DNA from: Cryptomeria japonica
Lineage: Eukaryota > Streptophyta > Pinopsida > Cupressales > Cupressaceae
Length of the DNA: 64,000 nucleotides
Reading direction: 5' to 3'
Assembly (NCBI RefSeq): GCF_030272615.1
Contig: NW_026729138.1
Coordinates: forward strand, 114,972-178,971
The notes below the pieces were generated by a model. That model did not search any database. It was not told where the DNA came from and saw only the letters and a program-made list of their open reading frames with translations. Positions 1 through 12,054 of the stretch are shown here, one piece after another. Made by a program: the position numbers and the translations under genes. Every line of letters starts with the position of its first letter. The stretch's first letter is position 1.

Positions 1-1140
1 GTTAGGGTTAGTATTGTGGTTAGTGCTTACATCATGGTTAGGGTTAATGTTTACATCATGGTTGAATCTAGTATTAGGTTTAGGGTTAGGTTTACAATTA
101 TGGATAGGATTAGGTTTTAGAGTGAGGGCTTAGGATTATGGTTAGGATTAGGGTTTACATCATAATTAGGATAAGGGTTAGGATTATGGTTTTATTATCA
201 TTTAGGGTTAGGATTAGTAAATTATGCTTATGATTATGATTATAGTTAGGGTTTAATGTTATGGTAAGGATTACAGTTAGGGTTATGGTTTATATCTTGG
301 TTGGCTTTATGGTTAGAATCATGGTTAGGTTTAGGTTTTAAGGTTATGGTTAGGATTATGGGAAGGATTAAGATTTATATAATGGTTACGGTTAGGGTTA
401 GGATTAAGGTTCAAGTTTAGGTCATGGTTAGGGTTAAGAATTACATCATGGTTAGGGTTATATTAGGATTAAGATTATTAGGGTTATGATTGGGATTATG
501 GATATAGTTAGGATTATTATTAGGGTTAGTGTTAAGATTAATTATTAGAGTTAGGATTATGGTTAGGATTTACATCATGGTTAGGGTTAGGGTTAAGGAT
601 ATAGATTATGGTAAGGGTTAAGGTTTACATAATGGTTAGGGGTAGGGTTTACATCATGGTTGTATGTAATGTCAGGTTTAGGGTTAGGGATACATTTATG
701 ATTAGGGTTAGGTTTTAGGGTCGGGACTTAAGATTGTGGTTAGGTTTAGTGTTTATATCATGGTTAGTGTTATGGTTTTGGTGAGCATTTACGGTTAGGA
801 ATAGTATAATGGTTAAGGTTTACATCATGGTTAGGGGTAGTATTAGGTTTAAGGTTAGGGTTTAATTTTGTTTAGAGTTGGGGTTATGGCTCAATTTGGT
901 TTATGGTTCAATTGGGTTAGGAAATCAATTTTAGGAAATCAACTTTAATTATTTATAGGAAATCAATTTTAATTAGGATTAGGGTCCAGCTAGGGTCACT
1001 TTTAATTCTATGGTTAGAGTTAAGTTTAGGGTTCAAGTTCTAGGTAGTGTTTAATTATAAGGTTAGAGTTAAGTTTAGGTTTAGGTTTCAATTATGGTAA
1101 TATTAAGCTTAGGATTGGTATTATGCTACAATTAGGGTTA
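1..1140 (+). repeat. Degenerate TTAGGG telomere-like block, G-rich strand on top
   Basis: Dense GTTAGGGTTA, GGTTAGGATTA and TTTAGGGTTAGG words, many with single changes, mixed with recurring ACATCATGGTTAGGG modules. The base unit is mostly six bases (TTAGGG), not the seven-base TTTAGGG usual in plants. Interstitial and degenerate, so not a chromosome end. Confidence 0.9.
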
Positions 1141-3889
1141 ATATTATAATATTATGCATTGATAAAATTTATTATCTATTTCTTATGAAATATTAATGAA
1201 AATCTTCATTATTATATAAAAAAATTTCAATACTTCTATAAAATAAATACCTTTAAACATTGTTCTAATAAAATTAAGACATTTTAAAATAGCTTAAAGT
1301 TTTGTATAATTGAAAAGTAATTGATATTATTTAAATTTGATTTGCAATGTAGATAATGATATGCATAAACATTCCCCATCCATCAAAATGCATATTTGGT
1401 TGATAAAAACAATCATTTTTGTAAATCAAGCAAATCTAGATCATTCTTGAATCCATAAATCACAAGTTCCTTATATTTGATTCATTGCTTGATTTGCAAA
1501 GTTTGTAATTCTTAAAGTGCATATTTTTAATTTAGATACACTTTTATATGCATTTGAAATACTTTTATAGATTAATTAGTTTATTTTTTGATTGAATGTC
1601 AATATATGCAAGCCTTTGTAGAGAGGGGCTCAAGCATATACCTCTTAAAGCATGTTTTGTGTACCATACAAACTACTTACTCTAAAGAAGAAGGCATAAA
1701 TCCTAAACTAAAATAGATTTATTTTGTCAATGGTAACGTTGTACAACTGGAATAGGAGAACTAATTTTCTTTATATGAATTTGAAAATTAAAAGTTGCTT
1801 AATCAAATTTTGGAAGTAATAAAATTTCAATTTTTACATTATATTAAAACTCAACTAAGAGATAAATCAAATATAAATAGAAAATTCACATCTACATGAT
1901 AAATTATAAATTATTTTGTTAAATTAGAAACATTATAACTTTATGATTAAAATTGAGAAACAATTTTTTTTATTTTTATCTTTCTAAAAACTAAAAATTA
2001 TATATTATTTTTGAAATATTTGTGTAGCATGTAATTTTGATTTTTTGAATTTAGAAACATTATATGTTTATGTTTGAGAATTAGAAATATAGAAAATTAA
2101 GATTATTTCTTTCCTTTTCCTATCAAAATATTGCACTTATTTTTCTATTAAAATATTCCTTTTATTTTTATTATTGAAAAAATAAAGATCTAAATAAAAG
2201 TTGATGATATCTTAATAGAGTGCTACTAAGAATGCATTGGTTTAATATTGAATATATATCCTCTCCCACTCTTGCTCCAAGTATGAACATTATTTTTTGA
2301 AACTTGTAAATGAACATTATAATATGATATCTAATGAACCTGGGAGACTAATAAAATAGCCTACCTACACACTACTAAGATCCAGAATTATAATTATTTT
2401 TTGAAACTCGTAGAGACATTATTTTTAGATAATACAAAAAAAAAATTATTTTTTGAAACTAGTAGAGACATTATTTTCAGATAATACAAAAAAAATCTTA
2501 AGATAAAGAAAAGAGCTTTAAAATCTAGAAAGAAAATAAAAGCTTGGAAATAGAAAAAACTAACAAAAAATTAAAATGAGGTATACCTGATCTGGGTGAA
2601 ACTCCAAGTTTTCTACAGAGTAGAAACACAAAAAAGTTTCGGTGCAGAAGAGAAGAAAATATAGTCCTTTAAGTGTCAGAAACAAAGAGATTACAATGTT
2701 CATTAAAGCAATCTAGATTACCCTTAATATCTCTTTTTTATTCACCTTCGGTTCTTCCTCAATTAATCTTCGCTCTCCTAGGATAAAAGCCTCATTTTTC
2801 TTGTAGATACTCCATGTCTGTATACAAATCAAAGGCTTCATTAGAAGGTCATTTAGATAGTCATTCAAATGAGAGCGAGTTCTATGTAGCAATAATTTTG
2901 TACAAAATAAAACCAAACAAAGAAATGTAAAATGAAAAACTACGTACCAATTCCAGAAGCCTATCTTGATATGTTTCCTAATTATGCAAAACATAAAATG
3001 GTAGCTTTCAATTTGTTCTTATGTGAATCTGTTGTAAACCCAATTGGCAATCATATTAAATGCGTAGTCCTCTAGTTTGGAAAGGATTTGTTTCTTTTTA
3101 AAGCTATTGGGAGTGGAGAAATTGAAACACTTGCCCAAACACATCCAGTGATGGAGAATATAAATTAAATCAGAATGCATATGGCTTTGTAACTGACTCT
3201 TTGCAATTCCACAAGTTTCATATTTTTTCATTTATGTTTTGTAACTGTTTCCAAATCATCAGTTTTCTTTAGTGTTTATATAGAATATTCTATTTTTATT
3301 CTATCCTTCATTCCCCCTGCTGTGACTATATAGGAACGCCTCTCAACGTAAATATCAATAAATATCTATATTAATAATTTTAATCATAAATTAAATTAGC
3401 TTTATAGTTTTATTATAATCCTTCCAATATGATACCTTTGGAAAGAAGTTAGATTCAATATAATGTATTTAAAATTTCTAATTTATCATATAGATATGAC
3501 TTTTCTATTTATATTTACACAAATATTTCAAAAATAATAAATAATTTTTTAATTTAGAAAGATCAATAAGAATTTCTATGTTAATAATTTTAATCATAAA
3601 CTCAATTTGGACTTATAATTTTATTCTAATCCTACCAATATGATAGCTTTGGTTATATTGAGCATGAAAGTTAGATTCAATTATAATGTATTCATTTAAA
3701 ATAATTTGATTGGATGTCTTTACATTGTGGGTTTCATGGTAAATTAAACAATAAGTTATTTTTGGTTGAGTTGTGTTTGACTCCTACATGGGAGGTATAC
3801 TTTTACTCTAAATTCTCTTTCCTAAATATATTTTCTATTAAGCATAAAATATATTTAATTTGTATGTTTTAAATAGTCATTGTTATGGT
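1141..3889. other. AT-rich centre of the telomere-like element
   Basis: No telomere-like repeat. About 1,860-2,040 and 3,350-3,620 are imperfect inverted copies of each other: TTTCTAATTTATCATATAGA and CACAAATATTTCAAAAATAAT appear in one orientation at 3,475-3,560 and as near-matching reverse complements at 1,870-2,030. The middle (about 2,580-3,300) is less AT-biased and holds two short minus-strand open frames described separately. Nothing else recognised. Confidence 0.6.
2713..3231 (-). pseudogene. Possible gene remnant, two short open frames, unknown
   Basis: Two adjacent minus-strand frames: 70 codons (3231 down to 3019) starting MKKYETCGIAKSQLQ, and 93 codons (2994 down to 2713) ending in a lysine- and glutamate-rich stretch. 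On the minus strand a TATATAAA-like box lies roughly 50 bases before the first ATG. A possible intron (donor GTACGTAG near 2945, acceptor near 2886) lies in the second frame, but joining the exons did not give one long frame. I recognise no domain. It could be a captured and decayed host fragment or chance open frames. An identical copy is at 50,113-50,631. Confidence 0.2.
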
Positions 3890-6800
3890 TAAGATCAAAA
3901 TTTAACACTAACCCTAACCTTAGCTAATTGAAATGTTATTGAATTGTAATACTAACCCTAATTGAAATTAATTGAATTGTAATACTAAATAGATCTTTAT
4001 TCAATAATCAAACCCTAACCCTAATTGAACCCTAATCATAATTAAATTACAACCCTAACCTTAAGCCAAATGTAATTGAATCATAACCCTAATTCTAACC
4101 CTGATTGAATTATATTACTAACTGTAACTATAACTAAATCCTTACCATGTAATCAAACCTTAAGCTTCATATATCTCTAATCTAGAGCTAATTAAATCCT
4201 AACCCTAATTAAACCATAACCCTAATTAAACCTTAGGCCCAACCTTAAACTATAGCCCAAACCCTAACCCTAACCACAAGCTTTATCCTAGAATAATAAC
4301 TTTAATGATAACCTAATCTTTATGATAACCCTAATTTAACCTTAATGGAACCCTAACCGTAATTAAATTATAGCCCAAACTTTAAGCCTAATGTAATTGA
4401 ATCATAACCCTAATTCTAACCCTAATTGAATTATAATACTAATGCTAACTATAACTAAATCCTTACCATGTAATCAAACCTTAACCTTCATATATCCCTA
4501 ATCTAGATATAATTGAATCTTAACCCTAATTAAATCTTTGTACTAACATAACATAACCCTAATCAAGTAAAACTTTTGGTTTCGGGTCCAAGTAAAACCC
4601 GTTTACCTTTAGAAAAAACATAACCCTAATCAAACCTTATCCCCAACCTTAAACTATAGCCCAAACCCTAACCCTAACCCCAAGCTTTATCCTAGAATGG
4701 TAACTTTAATCATAACCTAATCTTTACCATAACCCTAATCTAAACCTAAAAACAACCTAACCCTAAAATTAATCCTAACCTTAATAAAACCATATCTTTA
4801 ACAAAAATCTAGAAACCCTAAGGTATTGTTAACCCTAAACTTAACCTAACACCTAATTAAACCTTTATGCTAATGAAACCCATAACTTGACCCCATCCTT
4901 AATTAAATGGTATGCTTAACACTAATTAATTGTTATCCCTAACCTTAAAATCAAGATTCATTATAAAGTCCTAACAACATATTTTATCCTCAACCCTAAC
5001 CCTATCCGAATCTTAACACTATTTATAACCCTAATTGATTTTATAACCCTAAGCCTATCTAAATCTTAACACTATTTATAACCCTAACCCTAAACATGAT
5101 ATTAAAAATAACATTAATCCTGACACTAACCCTTAACCCTAGCCCTAACCATGATGTAAACCCTAACCCTAGCCATAATTCAAATCATAACTGTAACCTT
5201 AAGCCTAATCGTAAACCTAACCCTAACTGCAACCCAACCATGATGTAAATCATAACCTTAACCATAATCCTAACCATAACTCTAAACCTTAACCCTAACC
5301 TAACCATAACCATAAACCCTAACCCTAACAATAATATTTAGCCATAACCCTAAAACCTAATCCTAACCATAACCATAACCTTGACCATAACTCGAAACCT
5401 ATTTATAATCTTAATCCTAACCTTAAACCCTAACCCTAACCTTAATATTAAACCCTAATCCCAACCATAATCCTCAACCTAACCCTAAGCACATGTGATG
5501 TAAATCCTAAACCTAAACCTAACCTAAACCCTAACCCTAAACCTAAACCTAACTCTAGCTATGATGTAAACCCTAACCCTAGCCATAATCATATGGCCCT
5601 AACCATAATCCTAAACCTAACCTTAACCATAACCATAACCCCAAATCATAACCCTAATCATAATCCTTACCGTAACCCTAATCATAACTCTAACCTAGCC
5701 ACAATCCTAAACCTTAACACTAACAATAATTCTACTATAAACTTAACCCTAACCAAAATTAAACTTTATTCCTAATCTATTATTAACCTTAATGTAATGG
5801 AACTATAACCCTAATTCTAACCCTAACTTTGATGTAGACCCTAAATGTAATTGTAACCCTAACCATAAACTTAACCTTAAAACTAAACCCTAACCCTAAC
5901 CATAATCTTAAACCCTAACTCTAACCCTAACCCTTAACCTTAATCCCTCTGATTGAATGATAACCCTAAACTCAACTCTAACCATAGATTTGAACCCTAA
6001 ATAAAACTTGATCCCTAATCTAACCATTTAATTGAACCGTATTCTTAAACTTAACCCTTTTCCTCAATTGTAACCATAATTGAATCCTAGCCCTAAACTT
6101 AACCCTAACCGTAATTGAACTCTAATCCTAACCCTAATCTTACCCAAACCCTAATCCTAATTGAAGTGTAATACTAATTTAACCCTATAACCCTAATGTA
6201 GTTGAATAACAACCCTAATTCTAACCATAATTATACTCTAGCACTAACTGTAGCTCAACCTTTATAATAACCTAACCTTAAAATTAACCTTAACCGTAAT
6301 TACTATTTAAACCTTATTTTGAACCTCAACCATAACCCTAAAGTGACCTTGATTGTAAATCCAACCTATGCTTGACGTTATCTCCAATCTTTATGCTAAC
6401 ATAACCCATAACCCTAATTAAATTATAATGCTAACCTTCAAACAGAGCTCTATTATATAGCCGAAAACCTAACAACATGCTTTATCCTCAAATCCTAACC
6501 CTTCCCGAGTCATAACACTTACTAACCTTAATTTATTTATAATTCTAACACTAATCCTAATTAAACCCTATCCCTAACCCTAATACTGATTCTAATTGAA
6601 CCTCAACCCTTACCCCAAGCATTATCCTACAATAATAACTCTCTATCATTAACTAAAACAAAATATAACTTTTATTTTATCTATAATACTATAACTCCCT
6701 CTAATTTATACTGTAACCCCAACCCTAACTTGATAATGACCCAAAACCTAACTTTATATCTAACCCAAAACCTAACCCTAACCCTAACAACCCTGATCCT

Positions 6801-7975
6801 GACCCAAACCCTAACTCTTATATCTATCATCACATACTATCTTTCACTGCAAACCCTAACCCTAACCCTAATCCTAATTATAAGCCTAACCCTAATTTTA
6901 ATTATAATCACTCATTATAATCTTTAAACCTTACCCTAATTATAATCACTAAGACTAACCCCAATACTAACCCTAACTCTATCCCTAATTATAATCCTAA
7001 CTATAACTCAACCCTAACCCTAACCTCAATTTTAATTATAATTATAATCACTAATTATAATCTTTAACCCTCATGCTAATTATAATTATAACCCTAACCC
7101 TAACCCTATTCTAGCCCCAACCCTAATCCCGACCCAAACCCTAACTCTTATAGCTATCATCATGTACTATGTTTAATTACAATCTTAACCCTAACCCTAA
7201 CCCTAATCATAATTATAATTCTAACCATAACCCTAACCCTAATTTTATTTATAATTAATAATTATAATCTTTAACCCTAACCCTAATTACAATCACTAAG
7301 ATTAACACCAATCCTAACCCTTGCCCCAACCCTAACCTAATAATAACCCAAAACCTAACTTTATATCTAACCCAAAACCTAACCCTAACAACCCTAATCC
7401 TAAGCCAAACCCTAACTCTTATATTTATCATCACATATTATCTTTCATTGCAATCTTAACCCTAACCCTAACCCTAATCCTAATTATAATTCTAACCCTA
7501 ACCCTAATCCTAACCCTAATTTAAATTATAATTACTAATTATAATCTTTAAACCTTACCTTAATTATAATCACTAAGACTAACCCCAATACTAACCCTAA
7601 CCCTGATTATAATTGTAACCCTAACCCTAATTCTTACCCTAACCCTAATTCTAGCCCTAACCCTAACCCTAATTATAATTCTAACCCTAACCCTAACCCT
7701 ATTCTAGCCCCAACCCCAATCCTAACCCAAACCCTAACTCTTATAGCTATCATCACATACTATCTTTAATTGCAATCTTAACCCTAATCCTAATTATAGT
7801 TCTAACCCTAACCCTAACCCTAATTTTATTTATAATTAATAATTATAATCTTTTACCCTAACCCTAATTACAATCACTAAGATTAACCCCAATCCTAACC
7901 CCCAACCCTAACCTGAATCCTAAGTATAATACTAACCCTCATTATAATTATAACCCTAACGCTCATTACACTCAC
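3890..7975 (-). repeat. Degenerate CCCTAA telomere-like block, C-rich strand on top
   Basis: About 4 kb of AACCCTAACCCTAA-type repeat with many variants (CCATAA, CCTTAA, CCCAAA). Runs of three or four exact hexamers occur around 6,770, 7,190, 7,460 and 7,660. Higher-order modules recur, for example ACTCTTATA-CTATCATCACATACTAT near 6,815, 7,143, 7,410 and 7,737. This is the opposite orientation to the block at 1-1,140. The open frames inside it (NLTLT-type proteins) are repeat artefacts. Confidence 0.9.
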
Positions 7976-8032
7976 AACAATATAAATTAATAATAATAAT
8001 ATATTATAATAATATTACACAAATGAAAAGAA

Positions 8033-8065
<33 letters not shown>

Positions 8066-8229
8066 TGCAATAATAATATTACAAATTATTGCAACAAACA
8101 TTAATAATATTATATTATATAGTTTTGGTTTGAATTTTTTATTGTTTCCCATGTTGCGTTGCGACTGCTACTAGCTTATATATATTTGATTTTAATCTCA
8201 CACACAAACACACACACATATAAGCTAGT
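7976..8229. repeat. Terminal AT-rich segment of the telomere-like element
   Basis: An AAT trinucleotide run (8,032-8,063) and TATTGCAACAAACATTAATAAT, then TTGTTTCCCATGTTGC, and an ACTAGCTTATAT / ATATAAGCTAGT pair around a CA-rich core. Its reverse complement with moderate divergence is at 45,690-45,840, which defines the inverted termini of the element. Confidence 0.6.
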
Positions 8230-9681
8230 TAATATTTACACAACCTACATTACCGCAACTTGAGCGGACTAAGTCGTGGCTAAGTAGGATAGCGATACTT
8301 TAACCTCGTAAGACTATGATTAAAAGTAAAATGGCTATAAAGAAAGTTGAGATATATATATATTTTCGCATTCTTTGTAAACTTATACCACCGCCTTCAC
8401 ATAGTGGAGAGGCAGGAAGATAGCATGAGGATGGGAATCTGATGGAGCTAATGAAATTCATTCCTAATTAAATACAAAATTAGCTTCATATATTTGGGAA
8501 ATGCAAACAACCATTTTCATTAATTAAAAAGGGAACCGTTTGGAGTCCATAGCATATATACGGTAAAGGAAATTATTTAGAGGACATGACTTTCATTTGG
8601 AAAAAACTTTTTCGACAAAAATATAGGAGCTATGAAAAAGATTAGAAGCACGCCTGGAATTTGACAGGTTATATGGCCGTTTTTGCACTTTTAGATCGTA
8701 TATTACAACTAATAAAATTAGTGGACCGTAAGTATTGATACGCTATTTTTTCCACAAACGGTATATATGACACTTAAAATTATTAATAAGCCGTAATATT
8801 ATAATAGGTAATATATATTGAAATATATTATTTTACAATGTTTATTATAAATATATGAATTTATTTAGAATATTTTTAAATGGTATGATTAAGATATAAT
8901 TATTTCTAATTTTATATTATTTTTATATGAATTTTTAGTATGTTTTTCTTATATAAATTTAGAAACTTTGTCAATTTAGTTTTTAATATTTTTTAAAAGA
9001 TTGTCTTAAATATCAATATAGAAACTTCTAACAATTGAAATGATAAGATATAATCATTTCTAATTTTTTAAAATATTGTAATAAAAAAATCTAAAATGGT
9101 TTCTATTTTTATAATAAACAAGATTTTTGGGTTGAATTTAGAAACTTACAAGTAAATTTAAGATTTTTTTAGTGCATTACTAATTTATCATTGTTTTTCA
9201 AAGTTTTACTTTTTTTTATAGAATTATTTCTTTTCACCTCAATTGAATTTTATTGGAACTTCAATTCTATGAAGCTTAAAGAATTTATATTAAACTATTC
9301 ACAAATTAAAAAAAAATTGACACTTAACATTTTTTTAAAAACGTAAAATGAAAGGCATTAAAATTACTAAACCGTCATAAAAAATTATATGACAGGCAGG
9401 GGTGGCCGTCAAATTCCAGGCCTGATTAGAAGTCATGCTTCAAAAGGATTTTGATTAAGCTAGCACTACTCCTGTTGAAGCCAGCTAGGAAGAAAGTTGG
9501 ACGTAAGTCATTGTTTGTAATCATTTGTTTACTTGAAAAATAATATGAGTTGAGGGTATGAATTATCACACTATTTTTATAGGAAGAATACCATGGAAAA
9601 TCACAATGAAAAATTTCGCTCATTCTTTTCAAAAGAACATTACGACTTAATGAAAGCCATAAAACGGAGACAAATGAACTC

Positions 9682-9900
9682 TTGTGGAATGAAAACTTTA
9701 AAAAAACTACATTATCCCCATTGGTAATTATGGCTCACGTTAGTAAACAGAACAGCCAAGAAGGGTATAATCCATATACAATTCAATGGCAAATACTAGC
9801 TGGAAATGGTCAAGGATTGGCCATATTCCATTGCAAAACAAGGAATGAGATTGCTGCAAATTGCATTACCTTCACTTCTGCAAATAAAAGATTGTATTGA
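9682..9900 (+). CDS. Small open frame, unknown (doubtful)
   Basis: 72 codons beginning MWNENFKKTTLSPLV, with an ordinary amino-acid mix including Trp and Cys. No domain, signal peptide or membrane segment recognised. A putative upstream extension is blocked and no splice sites clearly join it to other coding sequence. It is identical in the second copy (57,082-57,300), which says nothing about selection because the whole region is identical. May be a chance frame or a relic of a transposable element. Confidence 0.15.
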   Translation: MWNENFKKTTLSPLVIMAHVSKQNSQEGYNPYTIQWQILAGNGQGLAIFHCKTRNEIAANCITFTSANKRLY

Positions 9901-9948
9901 TATGATAAAAAAAATTATCAGAAAAAAGAAGAATGGTTAATTCAGTAT

Positions 9949-10012
9949 CTCTATTATATGAAGGAATTCATTCTTGTGTTCTCTATTATATGAAGGAATT
10001 CATTCTTGTGTT
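9949..10012 (+). repeat. 32-bp perfect tandem duplication
   Basis: Two adjacent identical 32-base units (9,949-9,980 and 9,981-10,012), each starting CTCTATTATATGAAGGAATT. Also present at 57,349-57,412. Typical of replication slippage. Confidence 0.9.
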
Positions 10013-10859
10013 CTTGAGTGAGTAGGTTACTAGCTCAAGAACACCAGTATGAATTCAGTATTTCAATGGAAGGTTTTCTCTTAGAGTAATTGACATCACA
10101 AACTAGTTAATTTGAATATTTAACCTGAGTCAAAACATTAATGTCAGTCAATGAGCCTCTTTAGAGTCTAAATGCAATTGGCTTCTAAGATAAGTGTAAT
10201 GGCTTGAAAAACCTCCTTAGGTTAAAGTCTTACCAAGGAGGGTGATGAACAATGACTATATGCATATGTGTGTTGCAACTCTTAAATCCTTTGACCAAGG
10301 TGATACTACAAACTATAAGTGTCAGTTAGTTCTTTGATCCAACTATACAACCCAGTTAGAGGTCATACTTGTTAGGAGTAGCCTATGGTGTGTGAACAAC
10401 TAGGGATTGTGTAGGGTCAAGCACTAGTCTCATATGACATTAATCCAACTTCTTTTACTTCCCTACGAAACGTCGAGCCTTTCCAGTTGGAAATGGCACG
10501 GAGGACTAGTAAGTCCGTGGTTAGACAAAAAAAGTGCTTTGATGATACTTTTCCTCTCCAATCAATGTAAAGACCACTTAAAGTTCAAAATGAGAATTTG
10601 GAAACTGTAAACACTAAAACTCTCTTGAATCCTTGCTTATGTTGTACTTGGTTATGGTTATGCAGTTATTCTTATGCAAATATTTAACATCTTATATAGT
10701 GTACTCTCCTTCTTTCAGCTTCAAAAAAAAGTCACTTGAATTTTTTATGCTTAGAAATTTTAGTTCAATATTTATATTGTTGCAAATGGTTTAGTAGCTA
10801 GATATTGCTTGTTACAATACTATAATTATAAAATAAATTCATTTTAAAAAATTGTTGTT

Positions 10860-11290
10860 CTTCACAAAGGATCCATCATATTTAATTGAGCAACTTTATA
10901 TCTCCATGTCAAATCTACTAATATCCTTCAATTGACTAATCTCAAAATTTAAAGGTCTCTCTTATGAACATATTGTTGTATTTTAAAATACATTCTCCCC
11001 CTAACATTGTTAGTGAAGACTATTCTATGTACAAAATGTATCTATGCCTATCAAATGAATCATTATTAATATGTATGAATTGAATTTTATTAATAAATAT
11101 ATCAACTAATTATAATGCAGAGGTAATGATGCTTCTAACTACATTTGTTTGCATGTAATTAATATTTTGTTTTATAAATTAAAAATATATACATGTATAA
11201 TAACCATAGATATGTATAATTAATATGATTACCAATCACCTGTTTGGAAAAATCATCTGGAAAGGTAGCTAGATCACAAGATAAGGACTA
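10860..11290 (+). repeat. Diverged direct repeat, left member
   Basis: Shares ordered blocks with 20,636-21,010: TTTATATCTCCA-GTCAAATCTAC, a GTGAAGACTATTCT word, TATCTATGCC/TATCTGCGCC and CCATCAAAT/CTATCAAAT words, and a following ATATATAATAAACATA stretch. Similarity is clear but far from identical. The pair brackets the 8.86-kb transposon in direct orientation. Confidence 0.6.
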
Positions 11291-11756
11291 TAGTGTATAA
11301 GAAAAAGGGCTTTGACGTGAAGTAAAACATATTGTATGAGATTTAACTTAGCATAGTCATTGTACAAGGCACTAAATAACATTGGTCAAACCCTATGCAT
11401 GGTTGAAGCTTCCCTTGTCATGGGAGTGCCATAGGATCACTAATGGGATTTGACTAAAGCTCCTTCAATCGAGGATCACAACATGCTTTTAGCATATTTA
11501 CAGCTACAATATTCATTCGTGGCTTATGAGTGGAACATTACTTTGTTTTTACCCTTATGAAAGATAAAAATGTGTGAGAAAATATAATTGAAGATGTATA
11601 AGAATTGTGGAAAGAGTCTAACTAAACATAAAAGTGTGCACTTTTGTTACATAACAAGGCGTGTGCACAAAGATGGTGGTTAGAAAAGTGGACACCACCC
11701 AAAAAAAACTTGGAAAAACAGGCAGTGCTTATGCAATTTTAAAATTTCAAATTCCC

Positions 11757-11935
11757 GCATACGCGCTTAGGTTTGTTCTTTCCAAGCCTAGAAAAGGTAG
11801 CCCGTACGTGTTGCTTTTAAGAAACTGAGCGCGTACACGTTACACATAGGAAAATTAGTACGTACGCACTGCTTATAGGAAAATGAGCGCGTACACACTA
11901 ATAATCCAAATAAAACTGTGTACACAGTTCTTGGT
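11757..11935 (+). repeat. Left subterminal CpG-rich repeats of the transposon
   Basis: Five or six degenerate copies of a GYGCGTACRC-type motif followed by TGCTTA or similar, spaced about 30-40 bases (around 11,757, 11,799, 11,828, 11,858, 11,886). CpG density is striking against the AT-rich surroundings. Matches the right cluster (19,534-19,668) in reverse orientation. Subterminal clusters of this kind are usually transposase binding sites; that role is inferred. Confidence 0.7.
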
Positions 11936-12054
11936 AAAAGTAGTTTTTAAAAAAAACTAGGTCTCATTTACTCGTAAAGCGTATTTTTTACTTTGTTTTT
12001 TTCCCATTTTCTAACCTAAACCGTGAATGGGGTGCTAAATTTTTCCTCTAGGCT

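Larger units (their letters stand above)
1..8229. mobile_element. Inverted-repeat telomere-like element, right part (copy 1)
   Basis: Identical to 47,401-55,629. If complete, this copy would begin about 1.9 kb left of the window. It holds the end of the G-rich arm (to about 1,140), the AT-rich centre (1,141-3,889), the C-rich arm (3,890-7,970) and the terminal AT-rich segment. The terminus contains ACTAGCTTATAT and ATATAAGCTAGT around a CA-rich core (8,171-8,229). Confidence 0.6.
8230..11662. other. AT-rich intergenic spacer
   Basis: No convincing gene. Contents: AT-rich stretches with repeated TAGAAACTT-type words (8,800-9,300), a 72-codon unassigned frame (9,682-9,900), a 32-bp perfect tandem duplication (9,949-10,012), and a segment (10,860-11,290) that has a diverged direct copy beyond the transposon at 20,636-21,010. 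Six of the eight differences between the two large duplicate copies fall from here into the start of the transposon. Confidence 0.6.

Noticed and set aside
1-1140. True chromosome end (telomere)
   Set aside because: The repeat is degenerate, occurs in both orientations and is flanked on both sides by other sequence in the second copy.
5593-6927. Plus-strand open frames in the C-rich telomere-like block (NLTLT/NHNPN-type proteins), and the matching frames at 52,993-54,327 and 46,271-46,714
   Set aside because: They are translations of a six-base repeat in which stop codons are rare in some frames; no domain or codon signature.
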